This document shows positions 8,059 through 17,833 of a DNA stretch of 64,000 bases, piece by piece (the first letter of the stretch is position 1; every line of letters starts with the position of its first letter). The notes beneath the pieces were generated by a model. That model worked only from the letters and a program-made list of their open reading frames with translations, made no database searches and was not told where the DNA came from. The stretch covers positions 4,898 to 68,897 of the forward strand of contig CALBSQ010000325.1 in the NCBI GenBank assembly GCA_937967325.1. Direction: 5' to 3'. The stretch comes from an uncultured Chloroflexota bacterium. GTDB taxonomy: Bacteria > Chloroflexota > UBA4733. Position numbers and translations under genes: made by a program.

Positions 8059-9567
8059 ATGCATCGGGCGCTGACTCGACGGGGGATGTTACAGGCGGCC
8101 GGCACGGTGGCCGGCCTGGCCGGGGCGACGCTCCTGGCCGCCTGCGGGGGGGCGGCCGGGACGTCGACGGCGTCCACCGCTGCCGTGTCCAGCGCCGCTC
8201 CATCGAGTGCCGCGACTTCCAGTGCGCTCTCCGTGAGCGCCGCTTCCTCGTCTTCGACGTCGACCAGCGCTGCGCCGGCCAGCAGCGTCAGCGGCGCCGC
8301 TGCGCCGACGGCAGTCGCCACGGCCGCGACGACCGCCGCCAAGCAAGGCGGCCAGACCTTGACACTCTCCGGCTACGATACCGTGGAGAAAGGCGACCTC
8401 GACGCCGTCGCGGCCAAGTTCAACGCGCAGTTCGCCGGCCGCTACAAGCTGGAGCCCTCCATCATCCCCTACGACACCTACATCGACAAGACCATCGCCA
8501 TGCTCTCCAGCGGCACGCCGCCGGACGTGCTGAATCTCTGGGCGCAATACAAGCCGGAGTGGGTAGACAAGGGGCTGATGCTGGACCTGAGCGGCCACAT
8601 CCAGGCGAGCAAGGACGCTGCGCCCGATCTCTACCTCAAGCCAATGGTCGACGCCATGCAATACCAGGGCAAGTTCTGGGGCACGGCCCAGGACTTCAAC
8701 GGGGTGCTCCTCTACCTGAACACCGACCTCTTCAAGGCCAAGGGCATCGACCTGCCCAAGGATGACTGGAGCTACGACGACTGGCGACAGATCGCCAAGC
8801 AGCTCACCGACCCGGCCAAGCACCAGTTCGGCGGCACCAACGACGCCAATCAGGCCGGCTCGCAACACTTCTGCATCATCCACAACTACGCCAACCATTA
8901 CTGGGTCGACGCCAACGCCAAGAAGGCGCTCCTCAACGACCAGCCCACGATGGATGCGCTGACCCTGTTCCAGCAGGCGGCCTACAACGACCAGAGTCTG
9001 CCCTCCGCGGCCGATCCGTTGCCCGCCAACACCGGGTTCACCAGTGGGAACGTGGCCATGGTGAAAAACTGGGGCAACTACCCCTACAGCATCCACTTGG
9101 ACACCTCCAAGCCGGGGGCGTCGGCGTTCAACTGGACGTGGCACACGTTGCCGAAGGGACCGGACGGTCAGCAGCACTTCAGCCAGGGACACCTGTGGTC
9201 GATTGCCAAGAGCAACAGCCACCCGGACGACGCTTGGGCGCTGGCCGAATGGGCCGGTGGGCTGCAAGGCTGGAAGGCCTGGACGGCCGTAGGCAAGGGC
9301 CAGCCGCTGCCGATGAAAGACCCGGCCTTGTGGGCGGAGTATCTGAGCTTCCTGCCGGCGGATCAGGCCACCAAGTTCCGCGACTTCATGATCAACACGC
9401 TCTACCAGCAGCTCGCGGTCAACTTCGAGTACTGGCCGACCTACGGGCAGTGCTCCAAGGTGATGGGCGCCGCGCTGGGGGAGATGTACGGCAAGGCGCC
9501 GGGCTCCGTGCAGAGCGCGCTCACCAATGCCAACCAGCAGATGAACGCCATCCTCGCCAGTGCTTGA
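8059..9567 (+). CDS. Extracellular solute-binding lipoprotein, sugar ABC type (SBP1)
   Basis: This 502-residue family 1 (MalE-like) binding protein has a twin-arginine N-terminus (LTRRGMLQAAG) and a lipobox ending at Cys29, so it should be a Tat-exported lipoprotein. Residues about 32-95 are an almost pure Ala/Ser/Thr linker, followed by the binding fold (TLSGYDTVEKGD, then GTPPDVLNLWAQ). The ATG has a strong upstream GGGAGGAGG. No permease or ATPase is adjacent. The next gene is a Gfo/Idh oxidoreductase 90 nt downstream, which suggests uptake and oxidation of one substrate. The sugar cannot be named from sequence. Confidence 0.93.
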   Translation: MHRALTRRGMLQAAGTVAGLAGATLLAACGGAAGTSTASTAAVSSAAPSSAATSSALSVSAASSSSTSTSAAPASSVSGAAAPTAVATAATTAAKQGGQTLTLSGYDTVEKGDLDAVAAKFNAQFAGRYKLEPSIIPYDTYIDKTIAMLSSGTPPDVLNLWAQYKPEWVDKGLMLDLSGHIQASKDAAPDLYLKPMVDAMQYQGKFWGTAQDFNGVLLYLNTDLFKAKGIDLPKDDWSYDDWRQIAKQLTDPAKHQFGGTNDANQAGSQHFCIIHNYANHYWVDANAKKALLNDQPTMDALTLFQQAAYNDQSLPSAADPLPANTGFTSGNVAMVKNWGNYPYSIHLDTSKPGASAFNWTWHTLPKGPDGQQHFSQGHLWSIAKSNSHPDDAWALAEWAGGLQGWKAWTAVGKGQPLPMKDPALWAEYLSFLPADQATKFRDFMINTLYQQLAVNFEYWPTYGQCSKVMGAALGEMYGKAPGSVQSALTNANQQMNAILASA

Positions 9568-9657
9568 CGCGCCAGCGGGGACGACGACATGCACTGTGGT
9601 CGTCTACGACCACATCCCGAGCACGTCCGTGGAGGCCTGCACGACGAGGAGACCAGC

Positions 9658-10644
9658 ATGGCGCTGAAGGTTGGCATTATTGGGGGCGGAGGCATGGGCA
9701 AGCGCCACACCGATGCCTACCGCAAGCTGCCCGACGTCGAGGTGGTCGCCATCGCCGAGGTCGACCCGCAGCGCGGCGCCGCCTTCGCCGCCGAGTACGG
9801 TGTGGGCCACGTGGCCAACTATCTCGACATCCTGGATCGAGTGGATGCCGTCAGCGTCTGTCTGCCCCACACCCTGCATCGCGCCGCCTGCGAAGCGGCG
9901 GCCGCGGCGGGCAAGCATATCCTGTGTGAGAAGCCCCTGGCGACCACCCTCACCGACTGTGACGCCATCATCGGCGCGGCGCGGCGGAGCGGCGTGCTGC
10001 TCATGACCGGCCAGACACACCGCTTCCTGCCGGAAAACCGCACGGTGAAGAAGCTGCTCGAGGCCGGGGAGATCGGCGAGAACGTGATGGCGCAGGACAC
10101 CATCCTGGGCACGCCCGGTGAGCTCGGCTGGCGGGGGAAAGTGGCGCTATCCGGCGGCGGCGTCTTCCTCGACAATGGGGTGCATGCCGTGGACCGCCTG
10201 CGCTGGTGGCTGGGCGCGGAGGTGAGCTGGTTGGCCGCCCGCATCGGCAACTGGCTGCAGACCAACGAGGGTGAGGACACCGGGCAGGCGCTGCTCGGCT
10301 ACAGCAACGGGGTCCACGCCACGGTGACGCAGAGCCGTGCCGTGGCGCGGCCGGCCGCGACCAGCGTGACGGAGATCGTCGGCACCCGCGGAGCCATCCG
10401 GGTCCACTCCTGGGGCGACGTCCACCTGGCGCGGCAGGGCGCGACGACCTGGGAGCGGGTGGAGTTCCCGCGGCCGGCAAGCGGGCACGAGGCAGAGCTG
10501 GCGGAGTTCGTCGCGGCGGTCAGGGAAGGGCGGCCGCCCGCGGTGACGGGCGAGGACGGCGCCATCGCCGTGGAGACGGTGCTCGCCATCTACCAGGCGT
10601 CCGAGCAAGGGCAGGTCGTCCGCCTGCCGTTGGCCCGCCGTTAG
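9658..10644 (+). CDS. Gfo/Idh/MocA-family oxidoreductase
   Basis: This 328-residue protein has an N-terminal Rossmann motif (VGIIGGGGMGKRH) and the family EKP signature (HILCEKPLATT, about residues 90-100), followed by the C-terminal alpha/beta substrate domain. Members oxidise or reduce sugars, inositols or their derivatives with NAD(P). The start at 9658 follows GAGGAGACC. It lies 90 nt after SBP1 on the same strand and is probably cotranscribed. Catalytic Lys98 is within the EKP motif. Substrate unknown. Confidence 0.92.
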   Translation: MALKVGIIGGGGMGKRHTDAYRKLPDVEVVAIAEVDPQRGAAFAAEYGVGHVANYLDILDRVDAVSVCLPHTLHRAACEAAAAAGKHILCEKPLATTLTDCDAIIGAARRSGVLLMTGQTHRFLPENRTVKKLLEAGEIGENVMAQDTILGTPGELGWRGKVALSGGGVFLDNGVHAVDRLRWWLGAEVSWLAARIGNWLQTNEGEDTGQALLGYSNGVHATVTQSRAVARPAATSVTEIVGTRGAIRVHSWGDVHLARQGATTWERVEFPRPASGHEAELAEFVAAVREGRPPAVTGEDGAIAVETVLAIYQASEQGQVVRLPLARR

Positions 10645-10877
10645 GCGCCACCGCCCGGGCTGTCGTGGCGGCGATGGCGGGAACGGACAGCGTGGCGGGA
10701 CTGTGGCGCCCTCCGGGGCGCGGATGAGCAGGCCCGCCCATACCAGAAAGGTCGACCGACAGGATCCTATAACCGTCTGTTTCCGAGAAGCGCCGTTATC
10801 GGAACCGGGCGCTTCGCGCGGGACTACCAAGGCCGCCCGCTGCGCCGGGTGCGCTGGGCGCGCGGTCGGGTGCCGGT

Positions 10878-10898
10878 GGCCGCCCGCGGCGGGCGGCC
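10878..10898. terminator. GC hairpin between convergent genes
   Basis: A 9-bp perfect stem (GGCCGCCCG with CGGGCGGCC) closes a 3-nt loop just after the stop of SBP2 (-). A second stem, GAAGCGCC with GGCGCTTC (10787-10794 and 10808-10815), lies nearer the Gfo/Idh gene. The rest of the 263-bp gap shows nothing else. There is no T-run, so the terminator role is inferred. Confidence 0.5.
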
Positions 10899-10907
10899 TG
10901 GCGGCCC

Positions 10908-12455
10908 TCACGCTGTGTTGGCGAGGGCTTGCAGCGGTGGCTTCAACCCGCTGAGCATGGCCTGCGGCGTGACGGCGTTCTTCCAGAGCGCGTCCAGCTT
11001 CGGGTTGATCAGGTTGTACATCTGGTCCTGATTTGTCTCCCGACCCAAGAGGGTCTGCGGCACGAAGTCGCGGCAGATCGCCACGACCAACTTCGTGTCG
11101 ATGGCCGGGGTCGCCGCGATGGTGTCCTTGATGTAGGCGTCCAGGAAGTCCAGGCGCGCGGGGATCTGGTCGGAGAGCTGATTGAGCCGGGCGCCGTCGA
11201 TCAGATACTTGACCACGTCCCAGGCCTCCGGCGGATGCTTGGAGCCCTTGACGATCGACATGCCGTGGGCGTTCATATCCGGCGTGCTGATCTTCACCTT
11301 GGGGATGGGCGCGAGGTGGGTCGACGCCGCCGGATGCGTGACCGTGTAATTGGTCCAGTTATAGGCGGCCACGATCTGCATCGCCGCCTTGCCGGCGACG
11401 AAGAGGTCGACCTTCCCGAACAGCTGCGCGGCCTCCCCCGGCAGGGGGACCACGCGCGACTTATAGTACAAGTCCTGCAGCCGCGTGTAGCAGTCCATCA
11501 TGTCCGGATTGTCGCAGATCACCGTCTTCAGGTCGGGGGAGACCCAATCGGTCTGCCACAGGAGCGGCCAGCTCCCGATGGTCCAGGCGAGGCTGTTATG
11601 GCCGAACTGGCTGACCTTGTCCCCCGTTCGTTTGGTCAGCTTCGCCGCGGCCTGGACCCAATCGTCCCACGTCCAGGCTTGGGCGAGGTCGGTGGACGGG
11701 AGGGGGACGCCGGCCGCTTGGAAGAGGTCGGCATTGCAGAGGATGGCCAGGCTATTGCCGCCGAGCTTCCAGGGCATCTGCACGATGTGGCCCTGATAGA
11801 CCGCGAGGTCGGCAAAGTTCTTGGGGTTATAGCTGTCGGTCGGGTAGTGGTCGCGCTTGACCAGATCGTCCATCGTCGCCGGATCGGCGAAGCCCTGCGT
11901 CACCAGAAAGGTGGCGTCGCGGGGGCCCTCGAAGATGTCCGGCGGGACGCCGCCAGCGATCAAGGTGGTCAGCTTCTCCATCACCTGTTGGGTGCCCGCT
12001 TGCGGTTGGGGGAGCCCTTCCAGGGTGACGGTGGGGTGCGCCCGGTGGTACGGGTCGCCGATCGCGGTGGCGAACCGGGTGACCTGATCGCCGGCCAGTT
12101 CTGTGAAGACCGTGATCGTGATGGCGCCCGGCGCGGGCGCCGCCGTGGCGCTGGCGACCGCGGCGCTCGTAGCGGGCGCGGTGCTGCTGCCGGTCGTGGC
12201 CGCGGCCGCGGTGGTCACGGCAGCCGCAGTGGTCGGCGCTGGAGCCGCCGCACTCGCCGAGGCCGGTGCCGCTGTGGCGGTGGTGACGGGCGTGGCGGAC
12301 ACTGCAGCCGAGGTCGTGGCCGCGGCCGTGGAGGACGCGGCGATCGTGGCCCCGCTGGTCCCGCCGCAGGCGGCCAGGACGGCCACTCCGGCCAGGCCGA
12401 CGGTGGTCAGGGCGCTGCCGCGGAGGAGCATCCGGCGCGTGAGCGAGCGATCCAT
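10908..12455 (-). CDS. Extracellular solute-binding lipoprotein, sugar ABC type (SBP2)
   Basis: This 515-residue protein has a twin-arginine signal (LTRRMLLRGSA) and a lipobox with Cys30. An Ala/Thr/Ser-rich linker covers about residues 33-110. The binding fold starts at ITITVFTELAGD and contains LIAGGVPPDIFEG, as usual for sugar-binding proteins. The ATG at 12455 has GGAGG 7 nt upstream. It converges on the Gfo/Idh gene and has no transporter genes beside it. It sits as an apparent insertion between the hsdR region and hsdS. Ligand unknown. Confidence 0.92.
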   Translation of the reverse strand: MDRSLTRRMLLRGSALTTVGLAGVAVLAACGGTSGATIAASSTAAATTSAAVSATPVTTATAAPASASAAAPAPTTAAAVTTAAAATTGSSTAPATSAAVASATAAPAPGAITITVFTELAGDQVTRFATAIGDPYHRAHPTVTLEGLPQPQAGTQQVMEKLTTLIAGGVPPDIFEGPRDATFLVTQGFADPATMDDLVKRDHYPTDSYNPKNFADLAVYQGHIVQMPWKLGGNSLAILCNADLFQAAGVPLPSTDLAQAWTWDDWVQAAAKLTKRTGDKVSQFGHNSLAWTIGSWPLLWQTDWVSPDLKTVICDNPDMMDCYTRLQDLYYKSRVVPLPGEAAQLFGKVDLFVAGKAAMQIVAAYNWTNYTVTHPAASTHLAPIPKVKISTPDMNAHGMSIVKGSKHPPEAWDVVKYLIDGARLNQLSDQIPARLDFLDAYIKDTIAATPAIDTKLVVAICRDFVPQTLLGRETNQDQMYNLINPKLDALWKNAVTPQAMLSGLKPPLQALANTA

Positions 12456-12871
12456 GGTGAGGCCTCCTCTGCGCTCTCCACGCGCAGACCCACGTGGGGG
12501 TACCACCAGGCACTGGGCGTGGGCACACCCACCGCGGGCGCGTCGGGCCGCGGGTCCCCGGCTGGCGTCCCCATACTACGCCGCCGCCGGGAGCACGTCA
12601 AGGTAGCGTCGGGCCGCCGGCCCGAGAGCCGCCAAGCAACTGTGACCTATTTGGCGCCATCGCGCATCTTGGCTGAGCCGACGTGACTATATTCCACAGC
12701 GTTGTCGCGCGTTTGGACGTCGTTCACTGGCATACAATCGCGGCGGATCTGGGTGAGCCACATAACCTGCCCTCCTATTTGGAGGTAGGGATCTGGAAAA
12801 GGTGTCTGCCTTCCACACTTCGAGGACGCTGCCCTCTGCCAGCCCTTGGAGATCGAGGTGGCTCAGTGCTG
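12456..12871. other. Intergenic region, SBP2 to hsdS
   Basis: This 416-base gap must contain the SBP2 promoter (reading leftwards) and the 3' flank of hsdS. I see no convincing gene, hairpin with T-run or repeat in it. Confidence 0.5.
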
Positions 12872-14083
12872 TCATCCCCCAGATCCTCCCGCCGCCATGG
12901 ACGACGTACGCACTCGCCCTGTCAACAGGTCGTCCATAAGTCCCTGCTTGAGTTGTCGCAGCTTGTCCCGGTAGGTTTCCTCGACCTGAAGGCGCAAATC
13001 GTGCCTGGACAGAATGGCGACAATCGCCCTTTGCTCCTCAATGGGTGGAACCGGTACCGTGACCAGGGCGAGCTTCTCCCTCGTCAGATGTGTGATGCTC
13101 GTCTGCGACACGAAGCGAGTGAGCAGGCCATAGTCTACCGCCAACCGCATGTATCGAAGCATGTAGCCCGGTAAGATTCGGCCATCTCTTGGTCGGAGAC
13201 GATGGATCGCCTTCTGGAAGAAGCAGTTCGGTAGTTCACCCTGCCAAAGGGCGGTCCTGCCGACCTCGCCACCTTCGCAAACGAGCAGATCTCCGGGATA
13301 CAGGGAGAACTTCTCCTGCTCGTCGTGGGTAAAGTCCATCGTCTCGAGATCGGACGGATCGACGTGATCCCACTGGACATTGCGATTAGCCAGGTAGGGG
13401 TACGGACTTTGCCCGGTCTTTGCTGCCTTGCTCAGCATCTTGCCAAGTTGCATCTCGAAAAGCTCGACCACCGACCACAAGTTCCATGATTCAGGAACCA
13501 GACCGAGTGACGTAACCTGGAAGTAGTCCGGACGTGCCGCTGGGTCGCGCAACTGCCCCTGCTCGTCCAGCCCGCGCGTGAGCAGGTCGTGCAGCAGCCC
13601 GGCCTTCACCTGCTTGAGCTTGGCGATCAACACTTCGGTTTGTTGGATGGTGGCGTCGATGGTGTCGAGGATTTCGGCAATACGGCGCTGCTCGGAAGGA
13701 GGTGGAGGGAGAACGCGAATGCGGTACACGTCGTTTCGGTTCAGGCCGGGCACTCCGGTTGAGCTGTCCAGCCGCCGAAGCGGAAGGGAGCGTAGCAGCC
13801 AGTAGCACCAGCGAAGATTCAGCCGGTCCTTTGGTACGACGTAGTACGTCGTATCAATTGGCCAGAAACAGGCTGCGCTCCATGCTACGGCGCCTACAGA
13901 TCCCTTGCGCCCAACAATGATTCCTGGACCGGATACGAGGTAGGAATCGTGCCACCCGACCTCGCCATTTGAGCCATAAACCGGAAAACCCCCGCCGCTC
14001 CGGTGGGTTTCCGGCAGACTAGCACCGTATTCCAGCGCCAGGATGTCACCAAGGAACTCCTCCCGGCGGGATTCAATTGGCAT
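12872..14083 (-). CDS. hsdS: Type I restriction specificity subunit
   Basis: This protein of about 403 residues has the HsdS plan of two target-recognition domains, each followed by a conserved helix. The first helix block is LPPPPSEQRRIAEILDTIDATIQQTEVLIAKLKQ (about 133-166, quoted only by position: LPPPP at its start) and the second is PPIEEQRAIVAIL near the C-terminus. TTYYVVPK lies in the first recognition domain. HsdS sets the DNA sequence recognised by the complex. The ATG at 14083 overlaps the end of hsdM by 11 nt; an alternative ATG at 14098 overlaps by 26 nt. The gene looks intact although its hsdM partner is broken. Confidence 0.9.
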   Translation of the reverse strand: MPIESRREEFLGDILALEYGASLPETHRSGGGFPVYGSNGEVGWHDSYLVSGPGIIVGRKGSVGAVAWSAACFWPIDTTYYVVPKDRLNLRWCYWLLRSLPLRRLDSSTGVPGLNRNDVYRIRVLPPPPSEQRRIAEILDTIDATIQQTEVLIAKLKQVKAGLLHDLLTRGLDEQGQLRDPAARPDYFQVTSLGLVPESWNLWSVVELFEMQLGKMLSKAAKTGQSPYPYLANRNVQWDHVDPSDLETMDFTHDEQEKFSLYPGDLLVCEGGEVGRTALWQGELPNCFFQKAIHRLRPRDGRILPGYMLRYMRLAVDYGLLTRFVSQTSITHLTREKLALVTVPVPPIEEQRAIVAILSRHDLRLQVEETYRDKLRQLKQGLMDDLLTGRVRTSSMAAGGSGG

Positions 14084-16065
14084 AACCGAGGCCCCCAAGG
14101 ATCCTGTTGACGCTCGTTACGGTCCCTTCTCGCTCCGCTTCAATGTCCCGCAGCGTCACGCGATACTTATCCCACCAGTTCTCGAATGCTGCCACGACTT
14201 GCACGCGGCGTGCGACAACGTGGCGATCGAGATGCCCGGACAGGTCGCTTCGGCCGATGTCGAGCACCAGTCGCTGGCAATCGCCCTCATCCAGCTCGGC
14301 GCGGGCCTGCTCCAGACGCCGCGCCAACTCTGACTTGAGGCGCTGCCCCTCCTTCTTTGCCGCAGCCAGGTCTCGCTTGAGTGCCTTGACCTCCTCGGCG
14401 CTCAGCGTCTCCTCGTTCTCCTCCACGTCTTCGGTGTCGTCCTCCTCGCCGCCCTTCTTGGTGGTAGCGTCCAGGCGGCTCTCCAAATCGGAGCGGGTGG
14501 CCTCGCTGGCCGCTAGCTCTTCCAGGTAGCCGGGCAGCAGTCGCGCGACGACCTTGTGGCTGGTCGGGTCGAAGCGCTCGCCGTTGCCGGAATCGGTGTT
14601 CTCGAGGGCGGTGAGGACCGTGCTTACCCACCCGTCCACCAGCCCGGCGAACCCCTGCTCGACCAGGGTCTTCAGGTCGTACTGGCTCTCGTTCCACCAG
14701 ATGGCGATCACGCCGCTCACCTTGAAGCGGTCGAGCAGTCCGATGGGGGTGAGCGCGGCGGCGAACGACTCCAGCAGCTCGGCGCGCACCGCCGAGAGGT
14801 CTTTCGTCACCGGCAGACCCAGCAAGCGCCCCTCGCGCGCTTGCCACCAGGTCGCGAAGGCGTCGCGCAGCCGCGCCTCCTGGGCCTCCACGCCGGCATT
14901 GGCAGCGATGGCCGCGCTGATCTGGCGGCGCTCGGCGATGGGCGGCGCGAAGTCGAAGTAGGCGGCGTCGCGCTCCACCAAGAGGTCGAGCGGATTGAGC
15001 CCGTGGGCGGCGAGTAGGTCTTGCTTCGCTGCCACTTCGGCCTTTGGCACGCCGCCGAGCAGGTGTGCCCGCACGTCCTGCGGCTCCGGCGGCGGGGCGT
15101 TGTCGGCGTAGCGCCGGATGTTCAGGTTCCAGTCGTTGGCGGCTAGCTCGGCCACGGGCACGACCGCAGCGTAGCCGGGGATGTCGCGGAAGGCGGCGAA
15201 AGCGGAGGCGATTTTCTCCACGTGCTCCGGCCGCCGATAGTTCTGGGCGCGACCGGCGAAGTACTCGGCGTCGGCGTTGATGAAGAGCACCTTGCCGCGC
15301 CGCTCGGCCGGCTTGGCTCCGCGCGAGCGCATCACCAGGATGCAGGCGGGGATGCCGGCGCCGTAGAACAGGTTGGGCGGCAGGCCGATCACCGCCTCCA
15401 GCACGTCATCCTCGATCAGGCCCTTGCGAATCTCCTTCTCCGCCCCGCCGCGAAATAACACACCGTGCGGCATGACCGTGGCAAGCATCCCGTTCGCCCG
15501 CAGCACCGCCAGCGTGTGCTGGGCGAACATCAGGTACTCGTAGGCGGTATTTGCCGAAGTGGCGGATCAGGTCGCGCAGCTTCTGGTCGGGGATGCGCGT
15601 CTGCCCCACCTTGCGCATGAAGTTGATGTGGTCCAGCACCCCATCCAGCGCTGCGTTCTCCGCCTCCAGCTCGCCAAGCGCCTTGTTCAGCCCGTTCCCG
15701 ACATCCTCGTGCAGCTAGTCGCGCAAGTAGGGCCAGCGCGCTCGTTGCGGCACGAAGAAGGTCTCGGCGTAGCGCAGGCGCGAGCCGGCCCGCGCCTCTG
15801 CCTCTTCCCGCGTTCGGCCGCGCTCCAGGTTATCGCGGATGATCTCGTCGTAGCGCGCCTCGAACTCGTCGGAGCAGCGCTTGAGGAACAGCATCGCGAA
15901 GATGTATTCCTTGAACTCCGAGGCGTCCATCTTGCCGCGCAGGATGTCGGCCGCGGCGAAGAGGTGGCGCTCGAGCTGCGGCAGCGTCAGCTTCCTGGCG
16001 TGCGCGCCCCGTGCCGCGCTCGCTCCCTGACGCCTGGGATTGGCAGACTCGATCAAGACTGGCAT
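14073..16065 (-). pseudogene. hsdM: Type I methyltransferase subunit, disrupted
   Basis: The N-terminal part (16065 to 15715) has the HsdM helical domain (LPQLERHLFAAADILRG, FLKRCSDEFE) and ends at a TAG after WPYLRD. The same frame continues as LHEDVGNGLNKALGELEA through LRDLIRHFGKY. The frame then changes near 15548. The next frame reads AYEYLM and jumps straight to FAQHTLAVLRANGMLATVM, the segment after the catalytic motif. The S-adenosylmethionine motif and the NPPF/Y motif, normally in the missing segment of roughly 200 residues, are absent. The C-terminal part (to 14073) is long and intact and overlaps hsdS. The gene cannot encode a working methyltransferase unless the assembly is wrong. 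Confidence 0.85.
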
Positions 16066-16211
16066 GTACTGGACCTATCTGTTCCTGCCGCCCCGAGCGC
16101 GGGTCGCTGCCTCACCGGACCGTGCGGGCGACGTTACGGCACCGGGGCGATCCGGTCAAATGGGGGTGGCGCCGGGAGTACTGCCGGGTATGGCATATCG
16201 GCCGATTCACC

Positions 16212-17429
16212 CTAGCCCAGCCGGGCGGCCCGCAGCGCGAGGTAGCGCTGCTCGGGAATGCTCGCAGTCATCCTTGCCGCCCGCTGGTAGGATTTGCGGG
16301 CGGCGACCACGTCCCCCACGAGCTCGAGTAGGTGCCCCCGCACCGCCTCGAGGCGGTGCGTGTGGGCCATGCGGTCGTCCGTGTCGAGGGTTCCAAGCAC
16401 GGCGAGGCCGGCTCGCGGCCCGTTGACCATGGCGACCGCAACCGCCCGATTGAGCGTGACCACGGGTCCGGGCGACACTCGTTCGAGCACCTCGTACAGC
16501 GCCAGGATCTGCGGCCAGTCCGTTTCCTGGGCGTTCGGCGCTTCGTCATGCACCGCGGCGATCGCTGCCTGCAGCTGGTACGGACCGATCGGCGGCGTGC
16601 CGAGGGTGCGGGTCAAGAGTGCCACGCCTTCCGCAATCTGCGCCATGTTCCAGAGGTTGCGTTGCTGTTCGGCGAGCGGAACGAGGGAGCCATCCGCGTT
16701 CGTCCGGGCAGCCCGCCGGGCATCGGTCAGCAGCATGAGGGCGAGTAGACCAACGACTTCGCCCTCCCCTGGCATGAGCTGGTGGAGCATGCGCGCCAGC
16801 CGGATGGCCTCGGTGGTAAGGTCGGCCCGGTGCAGCGCTGGGCCCGAGCTCGTCGTGTAGCCCTCATTGAAGACGAGATAGAGCACGTGCAGTACGACGC
16901 GGAGGCGGTCGCCCCGCTCCGGCTCCGGCGGGAGGTCGAATCGCATGCCTGTGCTCTTGATGCGCTGCTTGGCGCGGCTAATGCGCTGGGCCATCGTGGC
17001 CTCGGGAACCAGGAAGGCCTTCGCGATCTCCGCCGTCGTCAGCCCACCGACTGCGCGCAGGGTGAGGGCCAGCTGCGAAGGCACGGAGAGCGAGGGGTGG
17101 CAGCACAGGAACAGGAGGGTGAGCGTGTCATCCTGGTCGGACGGTTGCCCCTGGCCTGACAGCTCCAGTTCGGCGGCGGTCTCCTCCCGGCGCCGCCGGG
17201 CGCTCTCGCTCCGCCATTCGTCGACCAGACGGCGGGAGGCGACGGTCAGGAGCCACGATCGCGGGCCGTCGGGCACGCCCTCCTCTGCCCACTGCAGCGC
17301 CGCGGCGAGCAGCGCCTCCTGTACGGCGTCCTCACAGGCGTCGAACTGCCCGTGCCGCCGAATGAGCGTGCCGAGGACCCGCGGCGCGAGCTCGCGCAGC
17401 AGGTCCTCGGTGCGGGTGTCCGTCCTCAC
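16212..17429 (-). CDS. ECF42-like sigma factor with C-terminal extension
   Basis: This 405-residue protein combines sigma-70 region 2 (FDACEDAVQEALLAAALQW), region 4 (TTAEIAKAFLVPEATMAQRISRA) and a long helical C-terminal domain (YLVFNEGYTTSSG, then repeats to the end) typical of the ECF42 group. It starts at GTG (17429), which overlaps the stop of the DGPF gene in a GTGA (17426-17429), so translation is coupled. ECF42 factors are known to be cotranscribed with DGPF proteins and have no obvious anti-sigma factor. The promoter-like TGTCGA-N17-CGAC upstream of the pair suggests autoactivation. The inducing signal is unknown. Confidence 0.92.
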   Translation of the reverse strand: MRTDTRTEDLLRELAPRVLGTLIRRHGQFDACEDAVQEALLAAALQWAEEGVPDGPRSWLLTVASRRLVDEWRSESARRRREETAAELELSGQGQPSDQDDTLTLLFLCCHPSLSVPSQLALTLRAVGGLTTAEIAKAFLVPEATMAQRISRAKQRIKSTGMRFDLPPEPERGDRLRVVLHVLYLVFNEGYTTSSGPALHRADLTTEAIRLARMLHQLMPGEGEVVGLLALMLLTDARRAARTNADGSLVPLAEQQRNLWNMAQIAEGVALLTRTLGTPPIGPYQLQAAIAAVHDEAPNAQETDWPQILALYEVLERVSPGPVVTLNRAVAVAMVNGPRAGLAVLGTLDTDDRMAHTHRLEAVRGHLLELVGDVVAARKSYQRAARMTASIPEQRYLALRAARLG

Positions 17430-17785
17430 ATCTCCGGCGGTGCGTCCATGATCTGGCGCACCTCGATGGGCTCGCGGGTGAATCCGACGACTCGCGAGGC
17501 AATCTCGATCGCGCGCGCCTGGCCGTCGACGTCGACGACCCAATACCCCGCGAGCGATTCCTTCGATTCGGCAAACGGGCCATCGGTCGCGACCGGGATA
17601 CCGCCCTTGATGCGGACGGTCTTGGCCTGGCTTGGGTCAGCGAGCCCCTGGGCGTCGACGAGCTCGCCAGCCGTCGTGAGGTCCTCGTTGACCTTGTTCA
17701 TGAACTCCATCATCTCCATGATCCACTCCTTCGACTTGCCGTCCAGGCCGGACTGGTCCCCGAACACCATGATCATGTACTTCAT
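17426..17785 (-). CDS. DGPF/YciI-domain protein coupled to the sigma factor
   Basis: This 119-residue protein contains the eponymous ATDGPFAESKESLAGYWVVD motif (about residues 66-85) and the opening MKYMIMVFGDQSGL. It is the first gene of the operon with the ECF42-like sigma factor. The start codon is preceded by GAGGAG. Its leader and first 18 codons have a clearly related copy at 18838-18910, upstream of an SDR gene. Function in this family is unknown; the genetic link to ECF42 factors is established. Confidence 0.9.
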   Translation of the reverse strand: MKYMIMVFGDQSGLDGKSKEWIMEMMEFMNKVNEDLTTAGELVDAQGLADPSQAKTVRIKGGIPVATDGPFAESKESLAGYWVVDVDGQARAIEIASRVVGFTREPIEVRQIMDAPPEM

Positions 17786-17833
17786 CTCGCTACTCCTCTG
17801 ATTTGGCGCCCACGCGGGCGCTCTCCCAACTGG

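Noticed and set aside
16066..16211. Possible missing 5' part of hsdM upstream of 16065
   Set aside because: The N-terminal HsdM domain is complete from Met at 16065, so the 146-base gap does not need to hold coding sequence.
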